A DNA stretch of 32,510 nt from Terrimicrobiaceae bacterium (GTDB lineage Bacteria; Verrucomicrobiota; Verrucomicrobiia; Chthoniobacterales; Terrimicrobiaceae). The stretch is taken from the NCBI GenBank assembly GCA_021463905.1, contig JAJTZA010000069.1, forward strand, positions 1 to 32,510, in the 5' to 3' direction. Position numbers and translations under genes: made by a program. A model generated the notes under the pieces. That model saw only the letters and a list, made by a program, of their open reading frames with translations. It was not told where the DNA came from and made no database searches. Positions 7,544 to 16,257 of the stretch are shown here, piece by piece (the stretch's first letter is position 1; each line of letters opens with the position of its first letter).

Positions 7544-8114
7544 TTATAATAGCTTCCACGTGGCGAACTCCCGCAGAAAGTTCACGATAGCGGTGGTGAT
7601 GAGGGGATAAAGTTGTCGTCCTTTTTCCACGGTGGCCTTCTCCGGAGAGCCCAGGGCGCCGTTGGAACTGATCTGATCAAACGCGCGAGATACGAGCACG
7701 CGCGATGGAGTGTAATTCAAGGGGTCGAAAAATTCCGATTCGATGGTGCGTCCTCCTTCGCTGCGTGGTTCGCCTTTGATCCAATCCAAAACCGGTTTGG
7801 ATGAGTGATTCGATCAAGTCCATTAACACGTTGACAAAAGTTTCACTGCGCAGGCTCAGTGTTCCAGGGAAGCCCATGTGATGGTGAGAGGAACCGCACC
7901 AAAGCGTCGGCAACAGGAGGATCTCTTTGGACAGGGCAGTTTCGACACGGCGGGCAATTTCGTCAGCAATGGCCGTATCGGTAATGACCGGCAGGTGATC
8001 TCCGTGTTGCTCTGTGGCCGCGAGGGGGAACACAGCGGTCAGTTTGGGGGCCAGTTCACCCAAGGTATGAGAAATGGCAATAAGAAAGGGTTTGCGGTGC
8101 CGACAAACACGGGT
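7544..8114 (-). pseudogene. Creatininase-family amidohydrolase remnant, internally deleted
   Basis: On the minus strand the N-terminal part of a creatininase-family protein is readable from about 8114 to 7788: FPLAATEQHGDHLPVITDTAIA carries the first metal ligands, and MGFPGTLSLRSETFVN the usual following motif. After SLIQTGF the expected NGHGGN motif and roughly 100 residues, with the HAGE-type metal ligand, are missing. The reading then continues in another frame from 7789 with FDQISSNGALGSPEKATVEKG and FLREFA, which match the C-terminal end of the family. No start codon fits the N-terminus, and the divergent gene at 8126 begins where it should lie. The gene is therefore dead: truncated, deleted and frameshifted. 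Relatives include creatinine amidohydrolase and MftE, a peptidase of a RiPP pathway, so an old link to the neighbouring peptide locus is possible but speculative. Confidence 0.75.
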
Positions 8115-8125
8115 AGCCTTTAAGG

Positions 8126-8878
8126 ATGGCAATTTTGGAGCATCGCGTGAGTCGGCTGGAGGAAGTCTTGGAGCGCTACATCGAGCACTCCGAGGCCGCC
8201 ATGGCTGCTGTCCGTGAGGAGGTGGCGGAAATCCGTGCTCAACAGGTCCGCTTCGACCAGGAAGTTCTGCAAATGCGCCGAGAGTCCGAGGCACGTTGGA
8301 AGAGATTCGACCAGGATCGGAAGGAATCCGAAGATCGCTGGAAAAAATTTGAAGAACAGGCTGAAAAGGATCGCCAGCAGGCTGAAAAGGATCGCCAGCA
8401 GGCTGAAAAGGATCGCCAGCAGGCTGAAAAGGATCGGCGTGATTTCAACAAGCGGATGGCGGAGATTGCAGACCGGGTGGGACGGTTTGTTGAAGACATG
8501 GTACACCCGAATGCGTCGCGCATTGCCGGGAAGCTATTTGTAGGCGATCCCATCGAGACGCTGGCCATCCGGGTCAAGCGCAGGCATCCGCAAGAGCCTT
8601 CCCGTATCATCGAGGTTGATCTCTTGGTGGCTGGCAGCCATCACCTGCTGATCGGCGAGGCCAAGTCCACGCCAACGGTCGAAAAAACCAACGCCTTTCT
8701 GGAGAAAGTTTCGGAAGTTGCAGAATTTTTTCCAGAGTATGCCCGTCACAGAGTTCTACCCCTGCTGGCCAGCGTGAGCTTTGATCCCTCTTTGGTTGCT
8801 TATTTGAGCCGCCAAAAGGTGTATGCGCTGGGATTTGGCGACCACACGATGGAGCTGCTCAACGAAGGTGCGTTTTAG
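8126..8878 (+). CDS. Coiled-coil protein with PD-(D/E)XK nuclease-like C-terminus (DUF3782-like)
   Basis: The 250-residue protein has a long charged coiled coil (about residues 1-120) and a C-terminal globular part. The latter contains EVDLLVAGSHHLLIGEAKST, with Asp and Glu-x-Lys spaced as in PD-(D/E)XK nuclease folds. The same layout is seen in DUF3782-type proteins, common in cyanobacteria and other bacteria, whose role is not established. Within the coil, a heptad AEKDRQQ is repeated three times and begins a fourth, encoded by a perfect 21-bp tandem repeat. The start follows TTAAGG closely and overlaps the expected start region of the broken creatininase gene on the other strand. No partner gene suggests a function. 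Confidence 0.8.
   Translation: MAILEHRVSRLEEVLERYIEHSEAAMAAVREEVAEIRAQQVRFDQEVLQMRRESEARWKRFDQDRKESEDRWKKFEEQAEKDRQQAEKDRQQAEKDRQQAEKDRRDFNKRMAEIADRVGRFVEDMVHPNASRIAGKLFVGDPIETLAIRVKRRHPQEPSRIIEVDLLVAGSHHLLIGEAKSTPTVEKTNAFLEKVSEVAEFFPEYARHRVLPLLASVSFDPSLVAYLSRQKVYALGFGDHTMELLNEGAF
8360..8436 (+). repeat. 21-bp in-frame tandem repeat
   Basis: Three perfect copies of a 21-bp unit (gctgaaaaggatcgccagca + g) run from 8360 to 8422, followed by 14 bases of a fourth. The unit encodes AEKDRQQ, one coiled-coil heptad, so gain or loss of copies would lengthen or shorten the coil without breaking the frame. Confidence 0.95.
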
Positions 8879-9030
8879 TTTGAAATTCACAGCCTAAATC
8901 CGCGTCAATCTGGCCTCGAGGGGCTTCGAGGGCGCCACTTGTCCACTGTCAATTCGCGGCAGATCGCGTGCTGGCGGGCCTTTCTTTGCGCTTCCGGTTT
9001 TAAAAGATCCGTTTTCATTTTTTGCCGGGT

Positions 9031-9660
9031 TTATCCTGCGGTTTTGGTTTTGGACACGCAGGGATTTCCGGCGATGTGGTAGCGGCGTAATTTTTCGACG
9101 GCTTTGGAGATGCCGATGCGTCGGGTTTGTCCGATGGTTTCTCCGGGGCGCAGGCTGCCGTGGAGGAGGCGGAGCGGGGCGGTACGGAGGTCATGGCCGT
9201 TGAAGGCGGGGCCGATGCGGAGTGCCTGGCACAGCTTGGCGGGGCCATTGGTTGCATTCACCCCATGAACGCCGCGGTGGGCTTCCATGATTTCCCGCCC
9301 CTCGAGAGATTCTGCGGCGCGGATGAGAATCCCCGATCCGTACCCCGCCGGTCCGCACACCACATTGCAGCAATAGTGCATTCCGTAAGTAAAATAAACG
9401 TAGAGGTGCCCACATTCTCCAAACATGACCGCATTGCGGGCTGTCTTGCCCCGATAAGCATGGCTGGCTGCGTCGTCCTGATCGTAGGCCTCGACCTCGA
9501 CAATGCGGGCGGCCAGGACATGGCCATCAATGACCCGCTCAAGGACACATCCGAGCAATTTGGGGGCGACCTCCTCGACGAGGCCATTCAAAAAGTCCGG
9601 GAAGCGGCTGTGTTTGGCGGCGTGAAGGGAGCGTGGGTGTCCCGTCCGCTCATCCCTCAT
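9031..9660 (-). CDS. mpg: 3-methyladenine DNA glycosylase (AAG/MPG family)
   Basis: The product excises alkylated and deaminated purines as the first step of base excision repair. From the ATG at 9660 it has 209 residues, the usual size. It shows IVEVEAY, whose second Glu matches the catalytic Glu of human AAG, followed by ASHAYRGKTARNAVMFGECG and LYVYFTYGMHYCCNVV, the conserved core, and ends IGISKAVEKLRRYHIAGNP. An in-frame TTG at 9720, overlapping the clpB stop, would add 20 basic residues not expected in the family; the ATG is preferred because family similarity starts 17 residues after it. It is encoded just downstream of clpB and may share its transcript. A perfect 7-bp hairpin sits directly before the ATG. 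Confidence 0.92.
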   Translation of the reverse strand: MRDERTGHPRSLHAAKHSRFPDFLNGLVEEVAPKLLGCVLERVIDGHVLAARIVEVEAYDQDDAASHAYRGKTARNAVMFGECGHLYVYFTYGMHYCCNVVCGPAGYGSGILIRAAESLEGREIMEAHRGVHGVNATNGPAKLCQALRIGPAFNGHDLRTAPLRLLHGSLRPGETIGQTRRIGISKAVEKLRRYHIAGNPCVSKTKTAG

Positions 9661-9677
9661 GCGGGCCAGAGGCCCGC
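9661..9677. promoter_or_regulatory. Perfect GC-rich inverted repeat next to the mpg start
   Basis: The sequence gcgggcc aga ggcccgc forms a 7-bp stem with a 3-nt loop and abuts the mpg ATG on the minus strand. It may reduce translation of mpg or mark the clpB/mpg boundary. There is no T run in either direction, so it is not a standard terminator. If mpg starts at the upstream TTG, this would simply be coding sequence. Confidence 0.4.
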
Positions 9678-9716
9678 GCTCCCGTGTTTTGGCATCCTGG
9701 GTGCTGCGCCTCTTTT

Positions 9717-12308
9717 TCAAGGTTTTGGCGATTCCCCGCGCTGGCTGGTGGTTGAGAAGACGAGCCGGTTATCCTTGCAATCCACCGAGATGGCGTCTCC
9801 CTCGTGGAACTTCCCATCGAGGATTTCGAGGCTGAGTGGATCGAGGATTTCTCGCTGGATGACGCGCTTGAGTGGGCGCGCACCGAAGGCGGGGTCGTAT
9901 CCTTCACGGGCCAGATGCTTTTTGGCTGCGGCGGTGAGATGGATGGCAATGTTCTGCCTGGCCAGGCGCGTCAGCAGCCGACCAATCTGGATGTCCACAA
10001 TCCTGCCAATCTGCGAGGCATCCAGCCGGTCAAAGATAATGGTTTCATCAATGCGGTTGAGAAACTCCGGACGAAAATGTGCGCGGAGAGCCTCGGTGAC
10101 GCGGGCATTGCGCTCCTCCTTGGGCAGGTCTTCCATGATGAACTGGCTGCCGATGTTGGAAGTGAGGATGATGACGGTGTTTTTGAAATCCACCGTCCGT
10201 CCCTGTCCGTCGGTGATGCGTCCGTCGTCGAGCACTTGCAGGAGCACGTTAAACACATCGTGGTGGGCCTTTTCAATTTCGTCAAAAAGCACCACCGCGT
10301 AGGGTTTGCGGCGGACGGCCTCGCTGAGCTGTCCGCCCTCTTCGTAGCCGACATAGCCCGGAGGGGCGCCGATGAGCCGGGCCACGGTGTGCTTTTCCAT
10401 GTACTCGCTCATGTCAATGCGGATGATGGCGTGCTCATCATCAAACAAAAATTCGGCCAGCGTTTTGCTGAGTTCGGTTTTGCCGACCCCTGTCGGGCCG
10501 AGGAAGAGGAAGCTGCCGACGGGCCGGTTTTCATCCTGCAGTCCGGCGCGGGCCCGTCGCACCGCGTTCGAGACGGCGCGGATGGCCTGTTCCTGGCCGA
10601 CGACGCGTTCCATGAGACGCTCTTCCATCCTGACCAATTTTTGGCGCTCGCCTTCCTGGAGGCGCGAGACCGGAATCCCGGTCCATTTTGAGACCACCTT
10701 GGCGATGTCCTCCTCGGTGACTTCCTCGGTGAGAAGGGTGCCCTCCGCGCGTTCCTTGGCAGCCAGTGTTTCCAGGCGGGCCTGCAATTCCGGGAGGAGA
10801 CCGTACTGGATTTCGCTGGCTTTGGTCAGATCACCGCGTCGCTGCGCCTGATCCAGCTCGGTCTTGAGCCGGTCAATCTCCTCAGCCACCTTTTGTGATT
10901 TTCCAATTTCCTCCTTTTCCTTCTGCCACTGGGTTTTAAGTCGTGTCGCCTCCTCCTTGCGGTCGGCCAGCTCCTTTTCAATTTTGGTGAGCCGCTCCCG
11001 GCTGGCCGCATCCTTCTCCTTCTGGAGAGCCCGGCGCTCCATCTCGAGCTGCATGACCTGACGCTCGATCACGTCAATCTCGGTCGGCAACGACTCCATC
11101 TCGATTTTCAGGCGTGAGGCCGCTTCATCCATCAGGTCCACCGCCTTGTCGGGCAGAAAGCGGTCGCTGATGTAGCGGTCGCTCAGCACGGCGGCGGCAA
11201 TGAGCGCGTTGTCCTGAATCCGTACGCCATGATGTACCTCGTAGCGCTCCTTCAGTCCGCGCAGGATGGCGATGGTGTCCTCGACGCTGGGTTCGTTGAC
11301 CATGACCGGCTGGAAGCGGCGTTCGAGAGCGGCGTCTTTTTCGATGTGCTTGCGGTATTCGTCCAGTGTGGTGGCGCCAATGGCGCGCAGCTCGCCCCGG
11401 GCCAGTTGCGGTTTGAGCAGGTTGGAGGCGTCGGCGGAGCCTTCGGCCGCTCCTGCTCCGACGATGGTGTGCAGTTCGTCAATGAAGAGAATAATTTCGC
11501 CCTCGCTTGCGGTCACCTCTTTCAAAAACGCCTTGAGCCGATCCTCGAATTCACCACGAAACTTCGCGCCTGCAATCATGGCTCCGATGTCCATGGCAAT
11601 GACCCGCCGGTTCTTCAACGACTCCGGCACATCCCCGCTGACAATGCGTCGCGCCAGCCCTTCGACGATGGCCGTCTTGCCCACGCCCGGCTCGCCAATC
11701 AGCACCGGATTGTTCTTGGTGCGCCGCGAGAGAACCTGCATCGTCCGACGGATTTCCTCGTCGCGCCCAATCACGGGATCAATCTTCCCCTTGCGGGCCA
11801 GCTCGGTGAGGTCTCGTCCGTATTTCTCGAGGGTCTGGTACTTGCCTTCGGGGTTTTGATCGGTGACGCGTTGGTTGCCGCGCACGGAAGCGAGCGCCTG
11901 GAGGACGGCCTGATGGCTCAGTCCGGCGGCCTGGAGGATGCGTCCGGCTGCGGATTTCGCATTGGTGGCGGCGAGAAGAAAGTGTTCGACGCTCAGGAAG
12001 TCATCCTTGAGGTGGCGCATCTCGCCTTCCGCCGCTTCAAGGGTTTTGCGCAGGTCCGCACCCAGGGCGGGCGAGGCCGCTCCATGAACGCTCGAGCGTT
12101 TGGACAGGTCGGCCTCGAGCTGTCCCGCGATTTGTTTTTCGGAGATCCCCAGCTTTTGCAACAGGGCGGGCACGAACCCGTCGGATTGTTCAAGGAGCGC
12201 AGCCAGCGCGTGCTCGGTCGAAATTTCCGCGTGGTGAGAGCGGGCTGCCAGCTCGGACGCGCTCTCCAGCGCTTCCTGCATCTTTGCTGTAAACTTTTCA
12301 GGTCGCAT
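9717..12308 (-). CDS. clpB: ATP-dependent disaggregase ClpB
   Basis: ClpB is the hexameric AAA+ unfoldase that works with DnaK to rescue aggregated proteins. The 863-residue length is normal. In order it has the N-terminal Clp repeat domain (about 1-145), the first ATPase domain with Walker A GEPGVGKT at 205-212 and Walker [11 protein letters not shown], the long middle coiled coil rich in Lys/Glu (about 410-530), and the second ATPase domain with GPTGVGKT at 604-611, followed by [11 protein letters not shown] and the C-terminal domain ([14 protein letters not shown]). The middle coil and the lack of a ClpP-binding loop separate it from ClpA and ClpC. The 75 nt upstream show no CIRCE element or clear heat-shock promoter. 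The gene is complete. Confidence 0.98.
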   Translation of the reverse strand: MRPEKFTAKMQEALESASELAARSHHAEISTEHALAALLEQSDGFVPALLQKLGISEKQIAGQLEADLSKRSSVHGAASPALGADLRKTLEAAEGEMRHLKDDFLSVEHFLLAATNAKSAAGRILQAAGLSHQAVLQALASVRGNQRVTDQNPEGKYQTLEKYGRDLTELARKGKIDPVIGRDEEIRRTMQVLSRRTKNNPVLIGEPGVGKTAIVEGLARRIVSGDVPESLKNRRVIAMDIGAMIAGAKFRGEFEDRLKAFLKEVTASEGEIILFIDELHTIVGAGAAEGSADASNLLKPQLARGELRAIGATTLDEYRKHIEKDAALERRFQPVMVNEPSVEDTIAILRGLKERYEVHHGVRIQDNALIAAAVLSDRYISDRFLPDKAVDLMDEAASRLKIEMESLPTEIDVIERQVMQLEMERRALQKEKDAASRERLTKIEKELADRKEEATRLKTQWQKEKEEIGKSQKVAEEIDRLKTELDQAQRRGDLTKASEIQYGLLPELQARLETLAAKERAEGTLLTEEVTEEDIAKVVSKWTGIPVSRLQEGERQKLVRMEERLMERVVGQEQAIRAVSNAVRRARAGLQDENRPVGSFLFLGPTGVGKTELSKTLAEFLFDDEHAIIRIDMSEYMEKHTVARLIGAPPGYVGYEEGGQLSEAVRRKPYAVVLFDEIEKAHHDVFNVLLQVLDDGRITDGQGRTVDFKNTVIILTSNIGSQFIMEDLPKEERNARVTEALRAHFRPEFLNRIDETIIFDRLDASQIGRIVDIQIGRLLTRLARQNIAIHLTAAAKKHLAREGYDPAFGARPLKRVIQREILDPLSLEILDGKFHEGDAISVDCKDNRLVFSTTSQRGESPKP

Positions 12309-12383
12309 AAAAACCTCAATTTAGCAGAATTTTCGCGCTTCGCAAAACAGGAAGGCCGGGGGGCCGATGGGGCGGAAGATTGT

Positions 12384-13802
12384 TCAGCCCGGGTGGGTCA
12401 TATTTTCCGCAATGACCCATGCGTCAAATTCCCCGGGGGTGACGTGTCCGAGGGCGACGGCGGCGTCTTTCAGGCTCGATCCGTCCTTGTGCGCTTTCTT
12501 GGCAATCTGCGCGGCCTTGTCGTAACCGATATGCGTGTTGAGAGCGGTGACGAGCATGAGGGAATTTTTCAGATAGTCGCTGATGCGTTCGAGGTTCGGT
12601 TCGATGCCGACTGCGCAGTGCTCATTGAATGACCTCGAGCCGTCCGCGAGGAGGCGCACGGATTGCAGAAAGTTGTGGATGATGACCGGTTTGAAAACAT
12701 TCAGTTCGAAATTGCCCTGGGATGCGGCGATGCCAATGGCGGTGTCGTTGCCCATGACCTGCACGGCGATCATGGTGATCGCCTCGCTCTGTGTGGGGTT
12801 CACCTTGCCGGGCATGATGGAGGATCCGGGTTCGTTTTCCGGAATGGTCAGCTCGCCCAGTCCGCAACGCGGCCCCGAGGCCAGCCAGCGGATGTCATTG
12901 GCGATTTTCATCAGGGCGCAGGCCAGTGCCTTGACCGCGCCGTGTGCGGTGACAAATTCGTTGTGTCCCGAGAGTGCCGCAAACTTATTGGGGGCTGAAA
13001 CAAAGGGAAGTCCGGTGAGCCGGGCGATGTGTGCGGCGGCGCTTTCTCCAAAGCCGGTCGGCGCGTTCAGGCCGGTTCCGACAGCCGTTCCTCCCACCGC
13101 CAGCTCAGCCAGCCCTGGCAGAGCGGACACGATGTCGCGGCAGGCATTGTCAAGAAGGGTGACATAACCGGAAAACTCCTGACCCAGGGTCAGCGGGGTG
13201 GCGTCTTGCAGGTGGGTGCGCCCAATTTTCACAATCGGAGCAAAGGCCTTCGCTTTGGCATCCAGGGTGTCGCGCAGCTCGCGGACTGCCGGGAGCAGGT
13301 TTTCCACAACCACGCTGTAAGCCGCGATGGACATCGCGGTCGGGAACGTATCGTTCGACGACTGAGACTTGTTGACATCATCGTTGGGGTGGATCGGCTT
13401 CTTGCTCCCAAGGACGCCACCGGCCATTTCAATGGCCCGATTCGAGATGACCTCGTTCGCGTTCATGTTGCTCTGCGTGCCACTGCCCGTCTGCCAGATG
13501 CGGAGCGGATAATGCCCGTCCAATTGCCCTGAAATGACCTCATCCGCCGCACGCGCGATGAGATCGCACTTGTCCTGCTCGAGCCTGCCCAAATCCTGAT
13601 TGGCCAGTGCACAGGCTTTTTTGAGAACACCCAGCGCCTTGATCAACTCGCGCGGCTTGGTGTCATTCCCAATATGAAAATGCACCAGCGAACGCGCGGT
13701 CTGCGCCCCCCAATAACGGTCATTCGGAACCTCAATGGCTCCCATGCTGTCGGTTTCCAAACGGTATCCAGGACGGGCAACTTGCGGCGTGGGTGACTTC
13801 AT
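12384..13802 (-). CDS. fumC: Class II fumarate hydratase
   Basis: FumC interconverts fumarate and L-malate in the TCA cycle. The 472-residue protein begins with [20 protein letters not shown], the usual start of the family, and carries [48 protein letters not shown] and the signature [13 protein letters not shown] around residues 326-338. These are the substrate-binding and catalytic loops of the fumarase/aspartase superfamily. The combination GSGTQSNMN and [10 protein letters not shown] favours fumarase over aspartase. It is transcribed toward clpB, 75 nt away, and the 203 nt upstream contain several nested inverted repeats. Nothing suggests damage. Confidence 0.97.
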   Translation of the reverse strand: MKSPTPQVARPGYRLETDSMGAIEVPNDRYWGAQTARSLVHFHIGNDTKPRELIKALGVLKKACALANQDLGRLEQDKCDLIARAADEVISGQLDGHYPLRIWQTGSGTQSNMNANEVISNRAIEMAGGVLGSKKPIHPNDDVNKSQSSNDTFPTAMSIAAYSVVVENLLPAVRELRDTLDAKAKAFAPIVKIGRTHLQDATPLTLGQEFSGYVTLLDNACRDIVSALPGLAELAVGGTAVGTGLNAPTGFGESAAAHIARLTGLPFVSAPNKFAALSGHNEFVTAHGAVKALACALMKIANDIRWLASGPRCGLGELTIPENEPGSSIMPGKVNPTQSEAITMIAVQVMGNDTAIGIAASQGNFELNVFKPVIIHNFLQSVRLLADGSRSFNEHCAVGIEPNLERISDYLKNSLMLVTALNTHIGYDKAAQIAKKAHKDGSSLKDAAVALGHVTPGEFDAWVIAENMTHPG

Positions 13803-13884
13803 AAGAAAGATTTCTTAACAGATCAGAAGCAGGTTTGCTAGTAGTTTTTCTAATAGAAGAAAGAACTCCGAATTGTGACAATCG

Positions 13885-13956
13885 TCCCTGCGGAACCTGT
13901 CGTTGGAGTTTGGTGCTCCTGCGAGCCGCAGGGATGGGAAACATCCCCTTCGGGGA
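13885..13956. other. Nested and competing inverted repeats between thrS and fumC
   Basis: A 9-bp perfect inverted repeat (tccctgcgg at 13885-13893, ccgcaggga at 13926-13934) encloses a weaker 4-bp stem (ggag...ctcc). It overlaps a 6-bp hairpin (gggatg ggaaa catccc, 13931-13947), which overlaps a further one (tcccc ttc gggga, 13944-13956). The structures cannot all form together. On the minus strand they lie after the thrS stop and upstream of fumC. No T run follows, so they are not a simple terminator. Confidence 0.45.
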
Positions 13957-14005
13957 ATCATCCGTGTGGTTGCCTCATGCAAGCCGCAATCGGGGATCGC
14001 GCGGG

Positions 14006-15133
14006 TCAGGAGCGGTTTCGGATGGCCTCCAGCACCCCGGCGATGGCCTCTGCCCGGGGCCTGGCTCCCAGGTTGCCGCGTCCATGTGCGCGGACGCTCA
14101 CTGCGCCCGCCTCGACATCGCGTTTGCCGATGACAAACATGGTGTGGACTTTCTCCGACTCGGCCCGTGCGATCTTCGCATTGATTCGGTCGCTGTCGCC
14201 GTCGGTCGTACAGCGGACCCCGGCTTCGCGCAGTTCCGCTTCGAGTGCCGTGGCGTAGGCCATCAGCCCCTCGTCGTCGCTGTTGATGGGGAGGATGCGA
14301 ACCTGTTCGGGTGCCAGCCAGAGGGGGAAGTTCCCCGCGTAGTGCTCGATCAAGAACCCGATAAAGCGTTCGTGGGTTCCGAGCGGGGCGCGGTGGATGC
14401 AGAGCGGTGTGCGGTTGGTGTTGTCCTTATCGCGGTAGGTCAGCCCGAAGCGCGTCGGCACCGCAAAATCCACCTGGTTTGTGGCAATGGTGAATTCGCG
14501 CCCAATCGCGCTCCAGACCTGCACGTCAATCTTCGGTCCATAAAATGCCGCCTCGTCGGCCACCTCGACATGGTTGATGCCGCTCTCGACCAGAACGCGG
14601 CGAACCATGTCTTCGGTCTTGAGCCACAACTCCGGCTCATCCACGTATTTCTTCCCGAGACCCTCCCTCGCATGCGTGCTGAACCGCATCCGGTATTTCT
14701 CGAGTCCAAAAATTTTGAAATACTTCAGGTACATGTCGTTGACGGCCTGAAACTCGGTGGCGAATTGCTCCTCGGTGCAATAGATGTGGGCATCGTTCAT
14801 GTTGAGTGAGCGTGCGCGCATCAGGCCAAACAGCTCGCCGGACTGTTCGTAGCGGTAGCAACAGCCGTATTCCGCGATGCGCAGGGGCAGGTCGCGGTAG
14901 CTGCGCGGCTGCGCCGCGAAAATGCGGTGGTGGTGCGGGCAATTCATGGCCTTGAGATAGTACGTCTCCGCCTCGCCCAGCTCGTTCAGTTGTGTGCGCA
15001 GGGCCGTCAGCTCATGAAAAGCGGCGGCGGTCTCATCGGGCACGGCACCGTCTTTCACGGCCCGTCCGAGGGCGGCCCATTCGTCTTCTGTCATTTGAGG
15101 TGGCATCCGCCGGAACGTAATCGTGTTGCGCAC
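14006..15133 (-). CDS. thrS: N-terminally truncated threonyl-tRNA synthetase
   Basis: The 375-residue frame covers most of the catalytic core and the anticodon-binding domain of ThrRS, which normally has about 640 residues. All three zinc ligands are present: Cys65 in KAMNCPHHH, His116 in NDAHIYC and His247 in IHRAPLGTHERF. Motif 2 (CCYRYEQSGEL) and the C-terminal domain (VRILPINSDDEG...VSVRAHGRGNLG) are intact. Missing are the TGS domain, the editing domain, the start of the catalytic domain and motif 1. An in-frame TGA lies directly before the GTG at 15133; ATGs at 15106 and 15094 are alternatives. Upstream DNA shows no trace of the lost part. The first 50 residues resemble the insert seen in verrucomicrobial ThrRS before the MNCP motif. 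It is probably a remnant, with a full copy elsewhere; an assembly fault or a split enzyme are other options. Confidence 0.85.
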   Translation of the reverse strand: MRNTITFRRMPPQMTEDEWAALGRAVKDGAVPDETAAAFHELTALRTQLNELGEAETYYLKAMNCPHHHRIFAAQPRSYRDLPLRIAEYGCCYRYEQSGELFGLMRARSLNMNDAHIYCTEEQFATEFQAVNDMYLKYFKIFGLEKYRMRFSTHAREGLGKKYVDEPELWLKTEDMVRRVLVESGINHVEVADEAAFYGPKIDVQVWSAIGREFTIATNQVDFAVPTRFGLTYRDKDNTNRTPLCIHRAPLGTHERFIGFLIEHYAGNFPLWLAPEQVRILPINSDDEGLMAYATALEAELREAGVRCTTDGDSDRINAKIARAESEKVHTMFVIGKRDVEAGAVSVRAHGRGNLGARPRAEAIAGVLEAIRNRS

Positions 15134-15291
15134 TCAAAGAAATCAGAATTTTTCACATGCCACGTGGTATCCGGGGGTTTTTTACGATGACGGCCTCCCG
15201 CCCTGGCGGGCGCGTAGTCCAGCACCTGCTCCGTCGGGACGGCGTTGGGAAGTCATGGATGGGTCTCCCTGTATGACAATGAGGCTCGCCG

Positions 15292-16257
15292 ATGCGGGTT
15301 GGGGCTGCTAAAGCGTGGGGGATGTCAGACACGTTTGCATCGGAAGACCTTATCCTGCGGCCTGTAATTTTCCGTGAGCTGGAGCCTCCGGCGATTCTGG
15401 GTGTCTTTGGTGACCCGGTGGCACATTCGCTTTCGCCGGGATTCCAGACGGTGGCGCTGGCGGCTGCGGGCATTCACGGCCAGTACGTGAGAGTCCATGC
15501 TCCCGCAGGAGAATTTTCTGAGGCGGCTCGCAGGATTGGCCCGGCAGGCTGGGTGGGTGCCAATGTGACCATCCCGCACAAAGCGGCGGCCCTGGCTCTG
15601 GTGGACGAGGCGGAGGACTCGGCGCGGCTCTCTGGCGGGGTGAATACGCTTGTGGTGGAGGGAGAGCGGCTGCTGGGGTTCAGCACCGATGGGCCGGGGC
15701 TGGCGCGGGCGATTCATGAGGAGTTCTACGCTGATCTGCGCGATTTGCGCGTACTGCTTCTTGGGGCGGGCGGAGGCGCGGGGCGGGCCGCCGCCGTCCA
15801 ATGCGCCAAGGATGGGTGCGAGCGGCTCGTGCTGGCCAATCGGAGCTTCGAGAAAGCCGCCGCATTGGCCGCCGAGCTGTCGCCGTGGTTTCAAAGCGAC
15901 CGGCTCATCGGACCAGCGGATCGTCTGGTGGCCATTCCCATGACCCGTGACGCACTGCGCGATCAGATCGCCCAGGTGGACCTCGTCATCAATGCCACAT
16001 CCCTGGGAATGGGCCGCGCCGACCCCTCTCCGCTGCCGGCCGCATTGCTGACCGCAAACCTCATGGTCATGGACATGGTCTATGCGGGAAGAAAATCCCG
16101 GTTGCTGCTCGATGCGGAGGGCATGGGGGCGCGTGCGGTGGATGGACTCTCCATGCTTCTGCACCAAGGCGCGCTTTCCTTTGAAATCTGGTTCAACCGC
16201 CCTGCGCCCCTCGAGGCCATGCGCACCCGGCTCAAGGCGGACGCCGCCGCCCGCTAG
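15292..16257 (+). CDS. aroE: Shikimate dehydrogenase
   Basis: AroE reduces 3-dehydroshikimate to shikimate with NADPH in aromatic amino acid synthesis. The 321-residue protein has the substrate-binding Ser pair in AHSLSPGFQ, the catalytic Lys97 in NVTIPHKAAA, Asp133 in FSTDGPG, and the nucleotide-binding loop LLGAGGGAGRA, followed by LANRSFEKAAALA. The C-terminal DGLSMLLHQGALSFEIW is typical. The start at 15292 has GAGG seven bases upstream; an ATG at 15322 would remove ten residues outside the conserved fold. It is divergent from the truncated thrS, and its stop codon shares the bases CTAG with the stop of the convergent fabF gene. Confidence 0.95.
   Translation: MRVGAAKAWGMSDTFASEDLILRPVIFRELEPPAILGVFGDPVAHSLSPGFQTVALAAAGIHGQYVRVHAPAGEFSEAARRIGPAGWVGANVTIPHKAAALALVDEAEDSARLSGGVNTLVVEGERLLGFSTDGPGLARAIHEEFYADLRDLRVLLLGAGGGAGRAAAVQCAKDGCERLVLANRSFEKAAALAAELSPWFQSDRLIGPADRLVAIPMTRDALRDQIAQVDLVINATSLGMGRADPSPLPAALLTANLMVMDMVYAGRKSRLLLDAEGMGARAVDGLSMLLHQGALSFEIWFNRPAPLEAMRTRLKADAAAR

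Noticed and set aside
7524-7550. Possible promoter with TATAAT at 7545-7550
   Set aside because: The -35 candidate (TTGGAA) matches poorly and the spacer is only 15 bp; it would point into the antisense side of the creatininase remnant.
9127-10302. 391-codon plus-strand frame across mpg and clpB
   Set aside because: Spans two real genes on the other strand and has no family resemblance.
12333-12351. Hairpin-like ttttcgcg...cgcaaaa between fumC and clpB
   Set aside because: The stem is short and bulged, so it is not strong enough to call as a terminator.
11229-12632. 467-codon open frame on the plus strand opposite clpB
   Set aside because: It lies antisense to clpB and its composition is what reverse reading of a GC-rich gene gives; ClpB is unambiguous.
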